This document shows positions 8,892 to 17,199 of a stretch of 64,000 nucleotides of DNA, one piece after another. The stretch comes from Mesorhizobium sangaii (GTDB lineage: Bacteria > Pseudomonadota > Alphaproteobacteria > Rhizobiales > Rhizobiaceae). Location: the NCBI RefSeq assembly GCF_014207355.1, contig NZ_JACHEF010000001.1, positions 1,349,672 through 1,413,671 of the forward strand, in the 5' to 3' direction. The notes under the pieces were generated by a model. That model was not told the origin of the DNA. It saw only the letters and a program-made list of their open reading frames with translations, and ran no database searches. Positions within the stretch are counted from its first letter, which is position 1. Each line of letters starts with the position of its first letter. The position numbers and the translations under genes were made by a program.

Positions 8892-9220
8892 CTATGGGAA
8901 GGGAGAATGCCCGGCAGCCCTGCTCTCGTCCTGTCGACAAAAGACAACTGCTGTTCCAGCAAGGCCTGCCGTGCGCGGCTGAGTGCCAGGTCCCGCGCGA
9001 GGGAATCGATCCGCGCGGATATGCGTTCGGGGCTCTCGCCATTTTCCATCGCCGCCAATGCGAACGCGGCGCAGTCCGTCATCTTTTCCACGGACGGACG
9101 CAGTGCCGCGGATTCCCTTTCGATTTCCACTTGAATGAGCTCGAGAAGCCGAGCCAGGCGACCGAACCGCCTTTCGTCGACATCCTCGCGGAACGGGAAC
9201 CTGAATGCGGTCAGCGGCAT
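8885..9220 (-). CDS. Small hypothetical protein in exopolysaccharide locus
   Basis: About 111 residues with no membrane segment, starting MPLTAFRFPFREDVDERRFG and predicted mostly alpha-helical (LARLLELIQVEIERES, ISARIDSLARDLALSRARQA). The ATG at 9220 has AAAGGTGGG upstream. An in-frame GTG at 9232 is possible. It lies upstream of, and on the same strand as, the co-polymerase gene and divergent from the phosphohexomutase gene. I do not recognise the family. Codon use looks coding and the position suggests a co-regulated role, but no function can be assigned. Confidence 0.5.
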   Translation of the reverse strand: MPLTAFRFPFREDVDERRFGRLARLLELIQVEIERESAALRPSVEKMTDCAAFALAAMENGESPERISARIDSLARDLALSRARQALLEQQLSFVDRTRAGLPGILPSHRA

Positions 9221-9438
9221 CTTGCAGCCCACCTTTTCTCATCAGCGCCCGAGCAGGACGCACCTTACAGAATACAAGACCCCCGTGCCAGGACGAGACA
9301 TCCTTTCGGCCATCGGCGGTCATGCTCCTATTGGATGAGGGGGTGCAAACCAGCGTGTTAGGGCTACTCGAATTCATGAAGGGGGCTGCGTCCGGCGGCG
9401 TGCTAGGACTGTCCCCCTGTAACTGCAGAGCGGAAACC

Positions 9439-10959
9439 GTGACCGTGACCATAGTCGGCCAAGCCAGGCCAAACACATTCGCCTTCGAAACCAGTGCCCT
9501 TGTCAAAGCCACTGGCTTCCGGGAATACGACGCGCGCTGGTGGTTCGGGCAGCCAGGCTCGGACAAGGAACCCGAACTCAATCTGATGGGCGTGCAGGCG
9601 ATCGGCATGGGGCTCGGCACCTTGATCCGCCGAATGGGTGTTGGCCCGGACATCGTCACCGGCCATGATTTCCGCAGCTATTCCATGGCGATCAAGATGG
9701 CGCTGGTCTCCGGCCTGATGGCGGCCGGCGCGCGCGTCAAGGACATCGGCCTGGCACTTTCTCCCACGGCCTATTTCGCCCAGTTCGCGCTCGACGCTCC
9801 GTCGGTGGCCATGGTGACGGCCTCCCACAACGAAAACGGCTGGACCGGCGTGAAGATGGGAGCGCAAAGGCCTCTGACATTCGGGCCCGATGAGATGACC
9901 GCTTTGAAAGCGCTCGTGCTGGACGGCGATTTCGATCTCATAGGCGGGGGAAGCTATGAATTCGTGTCCGGATTTCGCGAGAGATACATCGAAGACCTGA
10001 CTGCCGGAAGGAACCTCGGCCGAAAGCTGAAGGTGGTAGCGGCCTGCGGCAACGGAACCGCCGGCGCTTTTGCACCGCAGGTGCTGGAAGGCATCGGCTG
10101 CGAAGTCATCCCGCTGGACGTTGAGCTCGACCACACGTTTCCGCATTACAACCCCAATCCCGAAGACATGCAGATGCTGCACGCGATCAGGGACAAGGTT
10201 CTGGAGACAGGTGCCGATGTCGGGCTCGGCTTCGACGGCGACGGCGACCGCTGCGGCGTGGTCGACAACGAGGGCAACGAGATTTTCGCGGACAAGGTCG
10301 GCGTCATGCTGGCGCGAGACATCTCCGGCCTGCATCCGAAATCCGTCTTCGTCGTGGACGTCAAGTCGACGGGACTTTTCATGACGGATCCCGTCCTCCT
10401 ACAGAACGGTGCAAGGGCGGATTACTGGAAGACCGGGCACTCCTACATCAAGAGGCGCGTTGCCGAACTCAATGCCATCGCTGGTTTCGAGAAGTCGGGG
10501 CATTTCTTCTTCAACCCGCCGATCGGACGCGGCTACGACGACGGGCTCCTCACCGCGATCGCGGTCTGCGAGATGCTCGACCGCAACCCGGGCAAGACAC
10601 TCGCCGACCTTTACCGCGATTTGCCGCTGACCTTCGGCACTCCGACCATGTCGCCCCACTGCCCGGACGAGGTGAAGTACGGGGTGGTCGCGAAAGTTGT
10701 TGGGGAATTCACGAAAATGAAGGGGGACGGGATCGAGTTCGCCGGCCAGCCGCTGGCCAATCTCGTCACCGTGAATGGGGTGCGTGTGGTTGCCCAGGAC
10801 GGCACATGGGGCCTGGTCAGGGCTTCTTCGAACAAACCGGAGATTGTCGTCGTGGTGGAAAGCCCCATCTCGTCTGAACGACGCCGCGAGATGTTCGAGG
10901 CTCTCGATGCCGTGCTGCGCCGCAATCCAGAGGTCGGAGCCTACAACCAGACATTCTGA
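9439..10959 (+). CDS. Phosphomannomutase/phosphoglucomutase
   Basis: Interconverts hexose 6- and 1-phosphates. Here it probably makes mannose-1-phosphate for the next gene. The alpha-D-phosphohexomutase signatures are present: the phosphoserine loop MVTASHNENGWTGVKMG, the magnesium loop GFDGDGDRCGVVD, the sugar-binding EKSGHFFF, and the C-terminal phosphate-binding RASSNKPEIVVVVE. The start is uncertain. The GTG at 9439 (with GAGCGG upstream) puts the conserved FAFETSALVKATGFREYDARW near the N-terminus, giving 506 residues. The frame is open to 9205 but those residues do not look coding. The manno/gluco preference cannot be read from sequence by eye. The next gene begins 27 bp downstream. Confidence 0.9.
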   Translation: MTVTIVGQARPNTFAFETSALVKATGFREYDARWWFGQPGSDKEPELNLMGVQAIGMGLGTLIRRMGVGPDIVTGHDFRSYSMAIKMALVSGLMAAGARVKDIGLALSPTAYFAQFALDAPSVAMVTASHNENGWTGVKMGAQRPLTFGPDEMTALKALVLDGDFDLIGGGSYEFVSGFRERYIEDLTAGRNLGRKLKVVAACGNGTAGAFAPQVLEGIGCEVIPLDVELDHTFPHYNPNPEDMQMLHAIRDKVLETGADVGLGFDGDGDRCGVVDNEGNEIFADKVGVMLARDISGLHPKSVFVVDVKSTGLFMTDPVLLQNGARADYWKTGHSYIKRRVAELNAIAGFEKSGHFFFNPPIGRGYDDGLLTAIAVCEMLDRNPGKTLADLYRDLPLTFGTPTMSPHCPDEVKYGVVAKVVGEFTKMKGDGIEFAGQPLANLVTVNGVRVVAQDGTWGLVRASSNKPEIVVVVESPISSERRREMFEALDAVLRRNPEVGAYNQTF

Positions 10960-10986
10960 TGGGAATTGGCTGAGAGGAATTGGATC

Positions 10987-13293
10987 ATGCCGGACCGGAT
11001 CGTAAGCTTCGTCATGAGCGGGGGCGTCGGCTCACGGCTGTGGCCGCTTTCGCGCGAAGACAATCCCAAGCAATTCCACGACCTTTCGGGCGACGGCTCG
11101 ATGCTTGCGAAGACTGTTCGACGCCTCAAGGCGCGGCCGGACGGCGAGACGCCGATCTACCTGATAGCGTCCGAACGGCATGCCGACCGCGTTATCTCGG
11201 ACATTGCTCCGCTCGGCCTGAACGGCGGCAGACCGATCTTCGAGCCGGTCGGCCGCAATACCGCCGCCGCGGTCGCCATAGCCACCCTGCAAACGATCTC
11301 CGAACATGGCGCCGACGCGCTTGTGCTGGTGGTCCCGTCCGACCATCAGATATCGACCGAAGCGCAATTCTGGGAAACCGTCGAGGCGGGCGTGCCTGCC
11401 GCCGATGCAGGAAGTATCATCGTGTTCGGCATCAAGCCGACGCACCCCGAAACCGGATATGGCTATATCGAGGCCACGGCAAATGGTGACCGAGTAGCCT
11501 CGGTCTCGCGCTTTGTCGAAAAGCCGGACGCCGAGACGGCACGCCAATACCTGGCTTCGGGACGATTCTACTGGAACGCCGGCATCTTCCTTTTTCGCGC
11601 CGACGCCATGCGCAAGGCGTTTCTCGATTTCCAGCCGGACATCTGGGACACAGCGGAACGGGCCTACAAGACAGCGCGGAGCGAGGTCTCGGGCCTGTAC
11701 CTGCCGCAGGGCTTCTACCTGGCTGTCCCCTCGACGTCGATCGACTACGCGATCATGGAGCATGCGGACGACATCGCCATGGTCACGGCTTCCTTCCGCT
11801 GGAACGACCTTGGATCGTGGCAATCGCTGCTGGAAGCCAGCCCGACCGACGGTGACGGCAACGTCGTCATGGGTGACATCGTCGCCATGGATTGCGGCAA
11901 CTCCTACCTCAGAAGCCAGGGCAGGCTGCTGACCGTCGTCGGAATGAAGGATGTGGCGATAGTGGCGACGCCGGACGCGGTGTTCGTCGCCCCCGTCAGC
12001 CACAGCCAGCACGTGAAGAAAGTCGTCGAACAGCTGGAGAAGAGCGGACGCCTCGAAACGAAATTCACCGCCTCGGAAGACCGGGTCATCATCAGCGGCT
12101 CATGGCGCAAGCGGGTCGAACACTGGCTCTTCGAAGAAACCCTGCCGCTGTGGTCCACTGCCGGTGTCGACGATGTCTATGGCGGCTTCCACGAGGCGCT
12201 CGGCTTCGATGCAAGGCCATTGGGCAAGCCCAAGCGCATGCGCACGATGGCTCGCCAGATCTATGCGTTCGCGGTGGCCAAGGAACGCGGCTGGACTGGA
12301 CCGGCCGATAAACTCATCGACCACGGTATCGACTTCATCGCCAAATACGGCCGCACCGACCGTGGCGGCTGGGTGCGTACTCTCAATGCCAACGGCAGCG
12401 TGGCTGATCCGACCGAGGACGCCTACGACCATTCCTGTGTGCTGCTGGCGCTGGCACATGCTCATCGATGCGGCCATCAGGATGCCCTGAGGCTTGCACA
12501 ACAGACTTTTCATTTCGTCGATACCCATCTCGAGGACGACAGTCTGACCGGGTTCCTCGAGAGCCCCGGCTCCAACGGGGCACGGTTTTCGAACCCGCAC
12601 ATGCATATGCTGGAATCCTTTCTTGCCTGGCACAGTGTCACCGGCGACCGTGCCTATCTGCGTCGGGCGGCACGCGTCATCGATCTCTTCCGGTGCCATT
12701 TCTTCGACCAGGAAAGCTGGACGCTGGGGGAATATTTCGACGTCGACTGGCTGCCCTTGCCGGGCGACAAAGGACAGTGGACCGAACCAGGGCATCATTT
12801 CGAATGGGCCTCGCTCCTTGTCGAGTTCGCGCGGGCGAGCGGGCAAAAAGACCTGGTCGCCTACGCCAGGAAGCTCTATTCGTCGGCGGTCGCCAGTGGA
12901 TTGAACCGAGCCACGGGTCTGGCCTACGCAGCCGTATCGCGGCAGGGAATGCCTCTCGACCGGTTCTCCCGCAGCTGGCCGCAATGCGAAGCCGTCAAGG
13001 CAGCCGCCGCCCTGGACGGCATTGGCGGGCCTGATCTGAAACCCGAGATCGAAGCTCGTGTCGCGCGCCTTTTCAGATGGCATATCGATCCCGCACCGCT
13101 TGGCTTGTGGGTCGACAGGATCGACGAACGCGGAAGGTCAGTGGCGACGGAAGTCCCGGCAAGCATCTTCTACCATCTGGTGACGGCGTTGATGCAGTAT
13201 CTGGACAAGACCGGCGGACAGGTCGAGCCTTTCCCGCTTCCAGCTTTGGATGCGGGCAAGACAGGTCTGAAGCAGGTCCTCAGCCGCCGCTAA
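10987..13293 (+). CDS. Mannose-1-phosphate guanylyltransferase fused to AGE-type isomerase
   Basis: A 768-residue bifunctional enzyme for GDP-mannose supply. Residues 1-270 are a nucleotidyltransferase with the pyrophosphorylase loop VMSGGVGSRLWPLSREDNPKQ, the motif VVPSDHQI, and FVEKPDAETA. A beta-helix segment follows (about 270-360, ending VKKVVEQLEKSGRLE). From about residue 380 comes an (alpha/alpha)6-barrel of the N-acylglucosamine 2-epimerase/mannose-6-phosphate isomerase family (YGGFHEALGFD, EDAYDHSCVLLALAHA, NPHMHMLESFLAWH, EPGHHFEWASLL). So the isomerase part is AGE-type instead of the usual cupin. GAGAGGA lies 8 bases before the ATG. It probably forms an operon with the phosphohexomutase gene. 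Confidence 0.88.
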   Translation: MPDRIVSFVMSGGVGSRLWPLSREDNPKQFHDLSGDGSMLAKTVRRLKARPDGETPIYLIASERHADRVISDIAPLGLNGGRPIFEPVGRNTAAAVAIATLQTISEHGADALVLVVPSDHQISTEAQFWETVEAGVPAADAGSIIVFGIKPTHPETGYGYIEATANGDRVASVSRFVEKPDAETARQYLASGRFYWNAGIFLFRADAMRKAFLDFQPDIWDTAERAYKTARSEVSGLYLPQGFYLAVPSTSIDYAIMEHADDIAMVTASFRWNDLGSWQSLLEASPTDGDGNVVMGDIVAMDCGNSYLRSQGRLLTVVGMKDVAIVATPDAVFVAPVSHSQHVKKVVEQLEKSGRLETKFTASEDRVIISGSWRKRVEHWLFEETLPLWSTAGVDDVYGGFHEALGFDARPLGKPKRMRTMARQIYAFAVAKERGWTGPADKLIDHGIDFIAKYGRTDRGGWVRTLNANGSVADPTEDAYDHSCVLLALAHAHRCGHQDALRLAQQTFHFVDTHLEDDSLTGFLESPGSNGARFSNPHMHMLESFLAWHSVTGDRAYLRRAARVIDLFRCHFFDQESWTLGEYFDVDWLPLPGDKGQWTEPGHHFEWASLLVEFARASGQKDLVAYARKLYSSAVASGLNRATGLAYAAVSRQGMPLDRFSRSWPQCEAVKAAAALDGIGGPDLKPEIEARVARLFRWHIDPAPLGLWVDRIDERGRSVATEVPASIFYHLVTALMQYLDKTGGQVEPFPLPALDAGKTGLKQVLSRR

Positions 13294-13625
13294 TGCGCCG
13301 ATCCTGGGATACGATGTTCGTGCCATTGTGGTCGTGTACGGCGAACCAAAGCGACGCCAATCCAAAGAGGCTACGAGCAGCTATGCTTTCTCCTGCGTCG
13401 GCTTGTAACCACGGTAGCCCAGAGGTGGTAGGGAGGTAGTAACTACGGCTAATTCGGTATCCCGTGCCTCTGTGTCGTGGCTGCAAACCGGGATAGTATG
13501 CTTACAGGATGCCTGAAAGAGAGGCATTGAGCGACCTCTTCCGATCTTGGAGTTGCGGCTAACTCGTCGAGGCGTTGTAATTTTGAGCCTATGAACCTTC
13601 ATGTCCGAACGGTTGAGACGCAACT
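13294..13625. other. Intergenic region, 332 bp, no gene seen
   Basis: No convincing reading frame or terminator with a T-run. It contains an imperfect internal repetition around 13400-13450 (GTAACCACGG / GTAACTACGG) and an inverted pair TATCCCG...CGGGATA around 13457-13496. Promoter elements for the gene at 13626 presumably lie here, but none is clear. Confidence 0.4.
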
Positions 13626-13907
13626 ATGGCAAAAAAAAAAGCGCGTTCCAGGCCCAGCGGTGATCTCCTGAAGCTGCTCGCCACCAGGCCGAGAGCGGTG
13701 GCGCTTGCCGCGCTGCACGTGAGTGAATCCGTGCTGCTGGAACTCGAATCCTCCGAGGTGTTGTCCGCGGCAGAGATCAGGGGATTGCTGAAGGACGCGT
13801 CGACGACGTTACGAAATGCCGCCGAACAGGTCGACAATCGCAGCTGCCTCATTGCCAGCGAAATCGTCGACTCCATGCGGGAAAGTTTCAAGAGAAACAA
13901 AACCTAG
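13626..13907 (+). CDS. Small hypothetical protein
   Basis: A 93-residue, basic, mostly helical protein (MAKKKARSRPSGDLLKLLA, then VLLELESSEVLSAAEIRGLL). No family is recognised and no membrane segment is present. The second to fifth codons contain an uninterrupted run of ten A (13631-13640), which could cause polymerase or ribosome slippage. The nearest upstream gene ends 332 bp away, so it is probably transcribed alone. The coding call rests on an open frame with plausible codon use only. Confidence 0.45.
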   Translation: MAKKKARSRPSGDLLKLLATRPRAVALAALHVSESVLLELESSEVLSAAEIRGLLKDASTTLRNAAEQVDNRSCLIASEIVDSMRESFKRNKT

Positions 13908-14027
13908 TCCTGCCGCCACGTGCCAATTCCGAAGCGTGCCGGTGGCGAGCCGGTGGAACCTGCGCATTTTCATCGAAAAGCGCCGTCGCAGCACCGATCG
14001 ATAGTTTGCCATCAACGGATACTCATC

Positions 14028-14043
14028 ACATCAAATTTGATGT
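14028..14043. promoter_or_regulatory. Perfect palindrome upstream of Crp/Fnr regulator
   Basis: ACATCAAATTTGATGT is a perfect 16-bp inverted repeat centred about 55 bp before the ATG at 14091. Crp/Fnr proteins bind twofold symmetric sites of this size and often control their own gene, so this is a candidate autoregulatory operator. The half-site order (ATCAA then TTGAT) is the reverse of the classical FNR box. Confidence 0.5.
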
Positions 14044-14090
14044 ACATTCCATCAGAGGGAGGTACTTTGGGGCATCGGGCGGGGCTATAG

Positions 14091-14810
14091 ATGACGTACG
14101 CTACACATCCTTTTTTGCGCGGGAATGAAAATCGTCCATCGTATGTCGGACTTAACGACGACGATGCGGCGCTTATCAAGACGTTGGGATTCACGCCAAA
14201 GCGCTATCTGGCGGAGACGGTCATCGTCAATCAGGGCGAGGACAGCGATCGCATGTTCATAGTCGAGTCGGGCTGGGGGTGCATCTCTCATGAACTCGCC
14301 GGCGGGCAGCGACAGATCCTGGATTTTGCACTGAGAGGCGATATCGTCCTGCCTCAATCGTACTCGGGCAGCGCCCTTGAAACGTTCGTAGCTCAAACCG
14401 AACTTACGGTGCTGGTGGCTTCGACCAAGACATTTACCCTTGCAGCCATGCAGTCGCCCCATCTCTTCTCCCTTGTTCTCGAAACCCTCGTGCACAACGG
14501 AGCGGTCATCGCTCAACATCTCACCAATGTAGGACGACGCAGCGCCTTGGCGCGGACAGCGCATCTCTTCCTCGAACTGAAGGCGCGCCTGGAAAAAACC
14601 GGCGCTGTCACCAACAACAGCTTCGAATGCCCTCTCACCCAGTACGATCTCGCGGACGCTCTCGGCCTCACGCCGATACATGTCAATCGAATGTTGCGGG
14701 AACTGCGCGAGCGCAAGTTTCTCGAATTCCGCCAAGGCCAAGTGCGCGTGCTCGATCAACCGGGCCTGACCAAGTTTGCTGGATTCGAGCACGAATATAT
14801 CGAAGGTTAA
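14091..14810 (+). CDS. Crp/Fnr family transcriptional regulator
   Basis: A 239-residue DNA-binding regulator. The N-terminal cyclic-nucleotide-binding-like beta-barrel covers about residues 20-135 (VIVNQGEDSDRMFIVESGWG, QILDFALRGDIVLPQ). A dimer helix and then the C-terminal winged helix follow, with the recognition region PLTQYDLADALGLTPIHVNRMLRELRERKFLEF (about 180-212). The N-terminal region lacks the clustered cysteines of an FNR iron-sulphur switch, and the barrel lacks a clear cAMP phosphate-binding Arg-Ala motif, so the effector is unknown. A symmetric site lies 48 bp upstream of the start. It may regulate the adjacent exopolysaccharide genes; that is inferred from location. Confidence 0.88.
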   Translation: MTYATHPFLRGNENRPSYVGLNDDDAALIKTLGFTPKRYLAETVIVNQGEDSDRMFIVESGWGCISHELAGGQRQILDFALRGDIVLPQSYSGSALETFVAQTELTVLVASTKTFTLAAMQSPHLFSLVLETLVHNGAVIAQHLTNVGRRSALARTAHLFLELKARLEKTGAVTNNSFECPLTQYDLADALGLTPIHVNRMLRELRERKFLEFRQGQVRVLDQPGLTKFAGFEHEYIEG

Positions 14811-15495
14811 GGCGTATCGGCCTGCGACGGCACTAAAAGCGCGTCGCGTGGAAACGGATCCAACCGGCATGTGTGCGTCGGCGGCATTCCATTGCGGTCC
14901 GGCAGTGCCTGGTCCTGCTTCCGCGATAACACCATAGGCGCCAGCGGTCCGTCTGTTAGATTTGTCGGGTGGCGGATCCATTCCGCCTGGCCGGCGCCTT
15001 GACCCCAACCAGGCCCCCCGCCCAACAGGCGCCGGCCATTTTCAGTTTTCGCTTCCTGGCGTCATCTGTCCGATCCGCACCTTGTCACCGATCTCCTTGG
15101 CGATGTCAGAAGCCTTCCTGTCATTCGTCGTCAAAACGGTACGCCAGCGAGGCTTCTCGAACACGCAGGATGAAGGTCGTCACGGTTTGTCGGTCACCGC
15201 CGGACCGTTGTGTTCCCTCCTTCGGATGGCTTCACTTTACATTAGCGGAGGCGCATAAATCGGCCAGCCGGCGGCATTGTTCCTCACAGGCATCCTGTCG
15301 GTTAGGCCCGGTGTCCTAGCTCATCCCAACAGAAGGGATGCCGGGCCGCTCCAATCAAGCCGCGGGAAGAAGAGGCACGCGTCAAGACGATCGCGTCAGT
15401 TGCGTCCTTCACGGTGGCCATAGGAACGCTTGAACAGTCCGAGATGAACCTGAGGTCGATGCGCAATCAATGCGGCCGGTTGGATGGTTCTGTGA
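14811..15495. other. Intergenic region, 685 bp, one doubtful mini-gene
   Basis: This long gap shows several short overlapping open frames but none with a family signature. The only stretch with coding character is a minus-strand frame at 15042-15164, listed separately. No tRNA, repeat or clear terminator was seen. It may hold decayed gene remnants. Confidence 0.4.
15042..15164 (-). CDS. Possible 40-residue protein or gene remnant
   Basis: A minus-strand frame from GTG at 15164 reads VFEKPRWRTVLTTNDRKASD and ends IGQMTPGSEN before TGA. Codon choice resembles the host, with mixed charged and hydrophobic residues as in a real protein. It lacks a ribosome binding site and an in-frame stop lies only a few codons upstream, so it may be the C-terminal remnant of a decayed gene. 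No family is recognised. Confidence 0.22.
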   Translation of the reverse strand: MFEKPRWRTVLTTNDRKASDIAKEIGDKVRIGQMTPGSEN

Positions 15496-16005
15496 TCATT
15501 GCTTGATGAACGGGCCGGTGTAGGTCTGGCCGGCAAGCGCAACGGTGCCGGCTAAGGTTCCTTCTGGCAGCATCACAAGACTGACGTCCGCGCCATTCGG
15601 GAGGCGTTTGAGCTTCAGTGTATTCCCCGCAATTCTTCCAGCGCCGGCTGCCTCTCCCGGACTGTTGTCGCCCAGATTGCCCCAGGCAACGGTGGCGGTC
15701 ACATCGCCTCTCGGAGAAATCGTCTGCACAGCGACTTTGGCTTCGGACGTCCCCTCCAATCTTCCAGCCCACATGCCTGAAAATGCGGCGTACTTTGCTG
15801 GAACGCCCTTCGCTGGCGGGGTGATCGTTGTGGATTGATCCATTGTTGCCGAACCAGGAGCAGCAGCGGCGGGATCCAAGGTGGACAGGGGAGCAATGGC
15901 AGCGGGGTTCGACGCAGGGTCGGGAGCGGCCGATTGCGACGCTTCAGGAGCCGATTGGCACGCGGCCAGGGCAAGTGCCGCGAAGCCCAGTATCGTGTTC
16001 CGCAT
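15496..16005 (-). CDS. Predicted lipoprotein, unknown function
   Basis: A 169-residue exported protein. It begins MRNTILGFAALALAACQSAP, a lipoprotein signal peptide with lipobox ALAAC, so the mature protein should be lipid-anchored. An Ala/Pro-rich linker (about 20-55) precedes a compact beta-rich domain (FSGMWAGRLEGTSEAKVAVQ, VTATVAWGNLG, GNTLKLKRLPNGADVSLVML) which could be a small beta-barrel. GTGGAG lies upstream of the ATG at 16005, favouring it over the GTG four codons earlier. I do not recognise the domain. The 300 bp towards 16307 hold no gene. Confidence 0.65.
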   Translation of the reverse strand: MRNTILGFAALALAACQSAPEASQSAAPDPASNPAAIAPLSTLDPAAAAPGSATMDQSTTITPPAKGVPAKYAAFSGMWAGRLEGTSEAKVAVQTISPRGDVTATVAWGNLGDNSPGEAAGAGRIAGNTLKLKRLPNGADVSLVMLPEGTLAGTVALAGQTYTGPFIKQ

Positions 16006-16306
16006 CAAGCTCTCCACTTCGTACCCAAACCATTGGTGGCCGCAGACCCGTCGAATTGCGTCATTCTACGCTACCGCCCCGCGCATCGAAATAGCCGGGC
16101 GAACCTGTGGATAGTCGTGGAGGAAATGCATCCTGAAGGACGCAGCCCGAGGCAGGCGATCACGAAGCGGTGACGGCTGTAACGAAGGCGCGGTGGGCCG
16201 CGAAGATTGGACGTGAGCGCTGCACAAAGCGCTTGCGGCTCGCCTCCGCCGAAGTTTCGGCACAAACTGGATCCCCATCTGCCAACCTCCCAAGGAATTC
16301 ACGATC

Positions 16307-17074
16307 ATGATAAATCGGCGTACTTTTTCCACCGCACTTGTCGCCGGGGTGGCGACGGGCCTATTGGCCGGCTCCCACAAGACGCAAGCGCAGACGGGCC
16401 CCAAGGTCCGCAATGTCGTCCTGGTCCATGGCGCTTATGCGGATGGTTCGTGCTGGTCGGAAGTGGTTGGCATCTTGCAGCAGGCCGGCTTCAAGGCAAC
16501 CGTCGTCCAGCACCCGCTGACCACGCTGGAGGCGGGCGTCGAGGCGACGCGGCGAGCGATCGCGCTACAGGATGGACCGACGATACTTGTCGGACATTCC
16601 TTTGCCGGCATGATCGTCACCGAGGCAGGGATGGATCCGAAGGTTTCCTCGCTCGTCTATGTCGCGGCGCGCGCTCCGGATGCGGGCGAGGACTACACGG
16701 CGCTCGCCAAGACCTTCGCGGCGCCGCCCGCCTCCGCCGGCCTTGTCTGGTCGCAGGGCTACGGCAAGCTCAGCGAGGAGGCTTTCCTGCGGGATTTCGC
16801 CGGCGATATTGCCCACGAGAAGGCGCGCATCCTCTATGCCGTCCAGGGGCCGATCTCGGATAAGCTTTTCACCGGAAAGACGACGCAAGCGGCCTGGCGA
16901 TCGAAGCCAAGCTGGTACGCCATCTCGACCGAGGACCGCACGATCAATCCGGATCTCGAGCGCTTCATGGCAAAGCGCATGAACGCAAAGACCATCGAGG
17001 TGAAGGCAAGCCATCTGTCGCTGATCTCGCACCCGCACGAGATCGCCCAGCTCATCTCGCAAGCCGCCGGCTAG
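16307..17074 (+). CDS. Exported alpha/beta hydrolase
   Basis: A 255-residue hydrolase with an N-terminal signal MINRRTFSTALVAGVATGLL that has the twin-arginine look (NRRTFS), so it is probably exported folded. The alpha/beta-hydrolase core has VVLVHGAYADGSCW (oxyanion loop), the nucleophile elbow LVGHSFAGMI with Ser, a possible acid in STEDRTINPD, and the catalytic His in ASHLSLISHP near the C-terminus. These features match the small esterase/lactonase-like hydrolases of the RsbQ/EstC type. The substrate is unknown. It lies next to a broken aldo/keto reductase and has no clear operon partner. Confidence 0.82.
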   Translation: MINRRTFSTALVAGVATGLLAGSHKTQAQTGPKVRNVVLVHGAYADGSCWSEVVGILQQAGFKATVVQHPLTTLEAGVEATRRAIALQDGPTILVGHSFAGMIVTEAGMDPKVSSLVYVAARAPDAGEDYTALAKTFAAPPASAGLVWSQGYGKLSEEAFLRDFAGDIAHEKARILYAVQGPISDKLFTGKTTQAAWRSKPSWYAISTEDRTINPDLERFMAKRMNAKTIEVKASHLSLISHPHEIAQLISQAAG

Positions 17075-17100
17075 CTCAGCCAGCGAAGTCGGCTGAGCTA
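17072..17100 (+). terminator. Hairpin directly after hydrolase gene
   Basis: A perfect 10-bp stem, TAGCTCAGCC and GGCTGAGCTA, with a 9-base loop, begins at the stop codon of the hydrolase gene. No T-run follows, so it may act with Rho or as an mRNA 3'-end protector rather than as a classical intrinsic terminator. Confidence 0.5.
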
Positions 17101-17199
17101 GGGGAACCCGATGGCGGGCAATGTGGGCGTTCAGGACACGCTTGAGCCAGCCATCAGGTCCGCCGCGCCGTGAATTGACGAAGCCTTGCAGGCCTTCGA

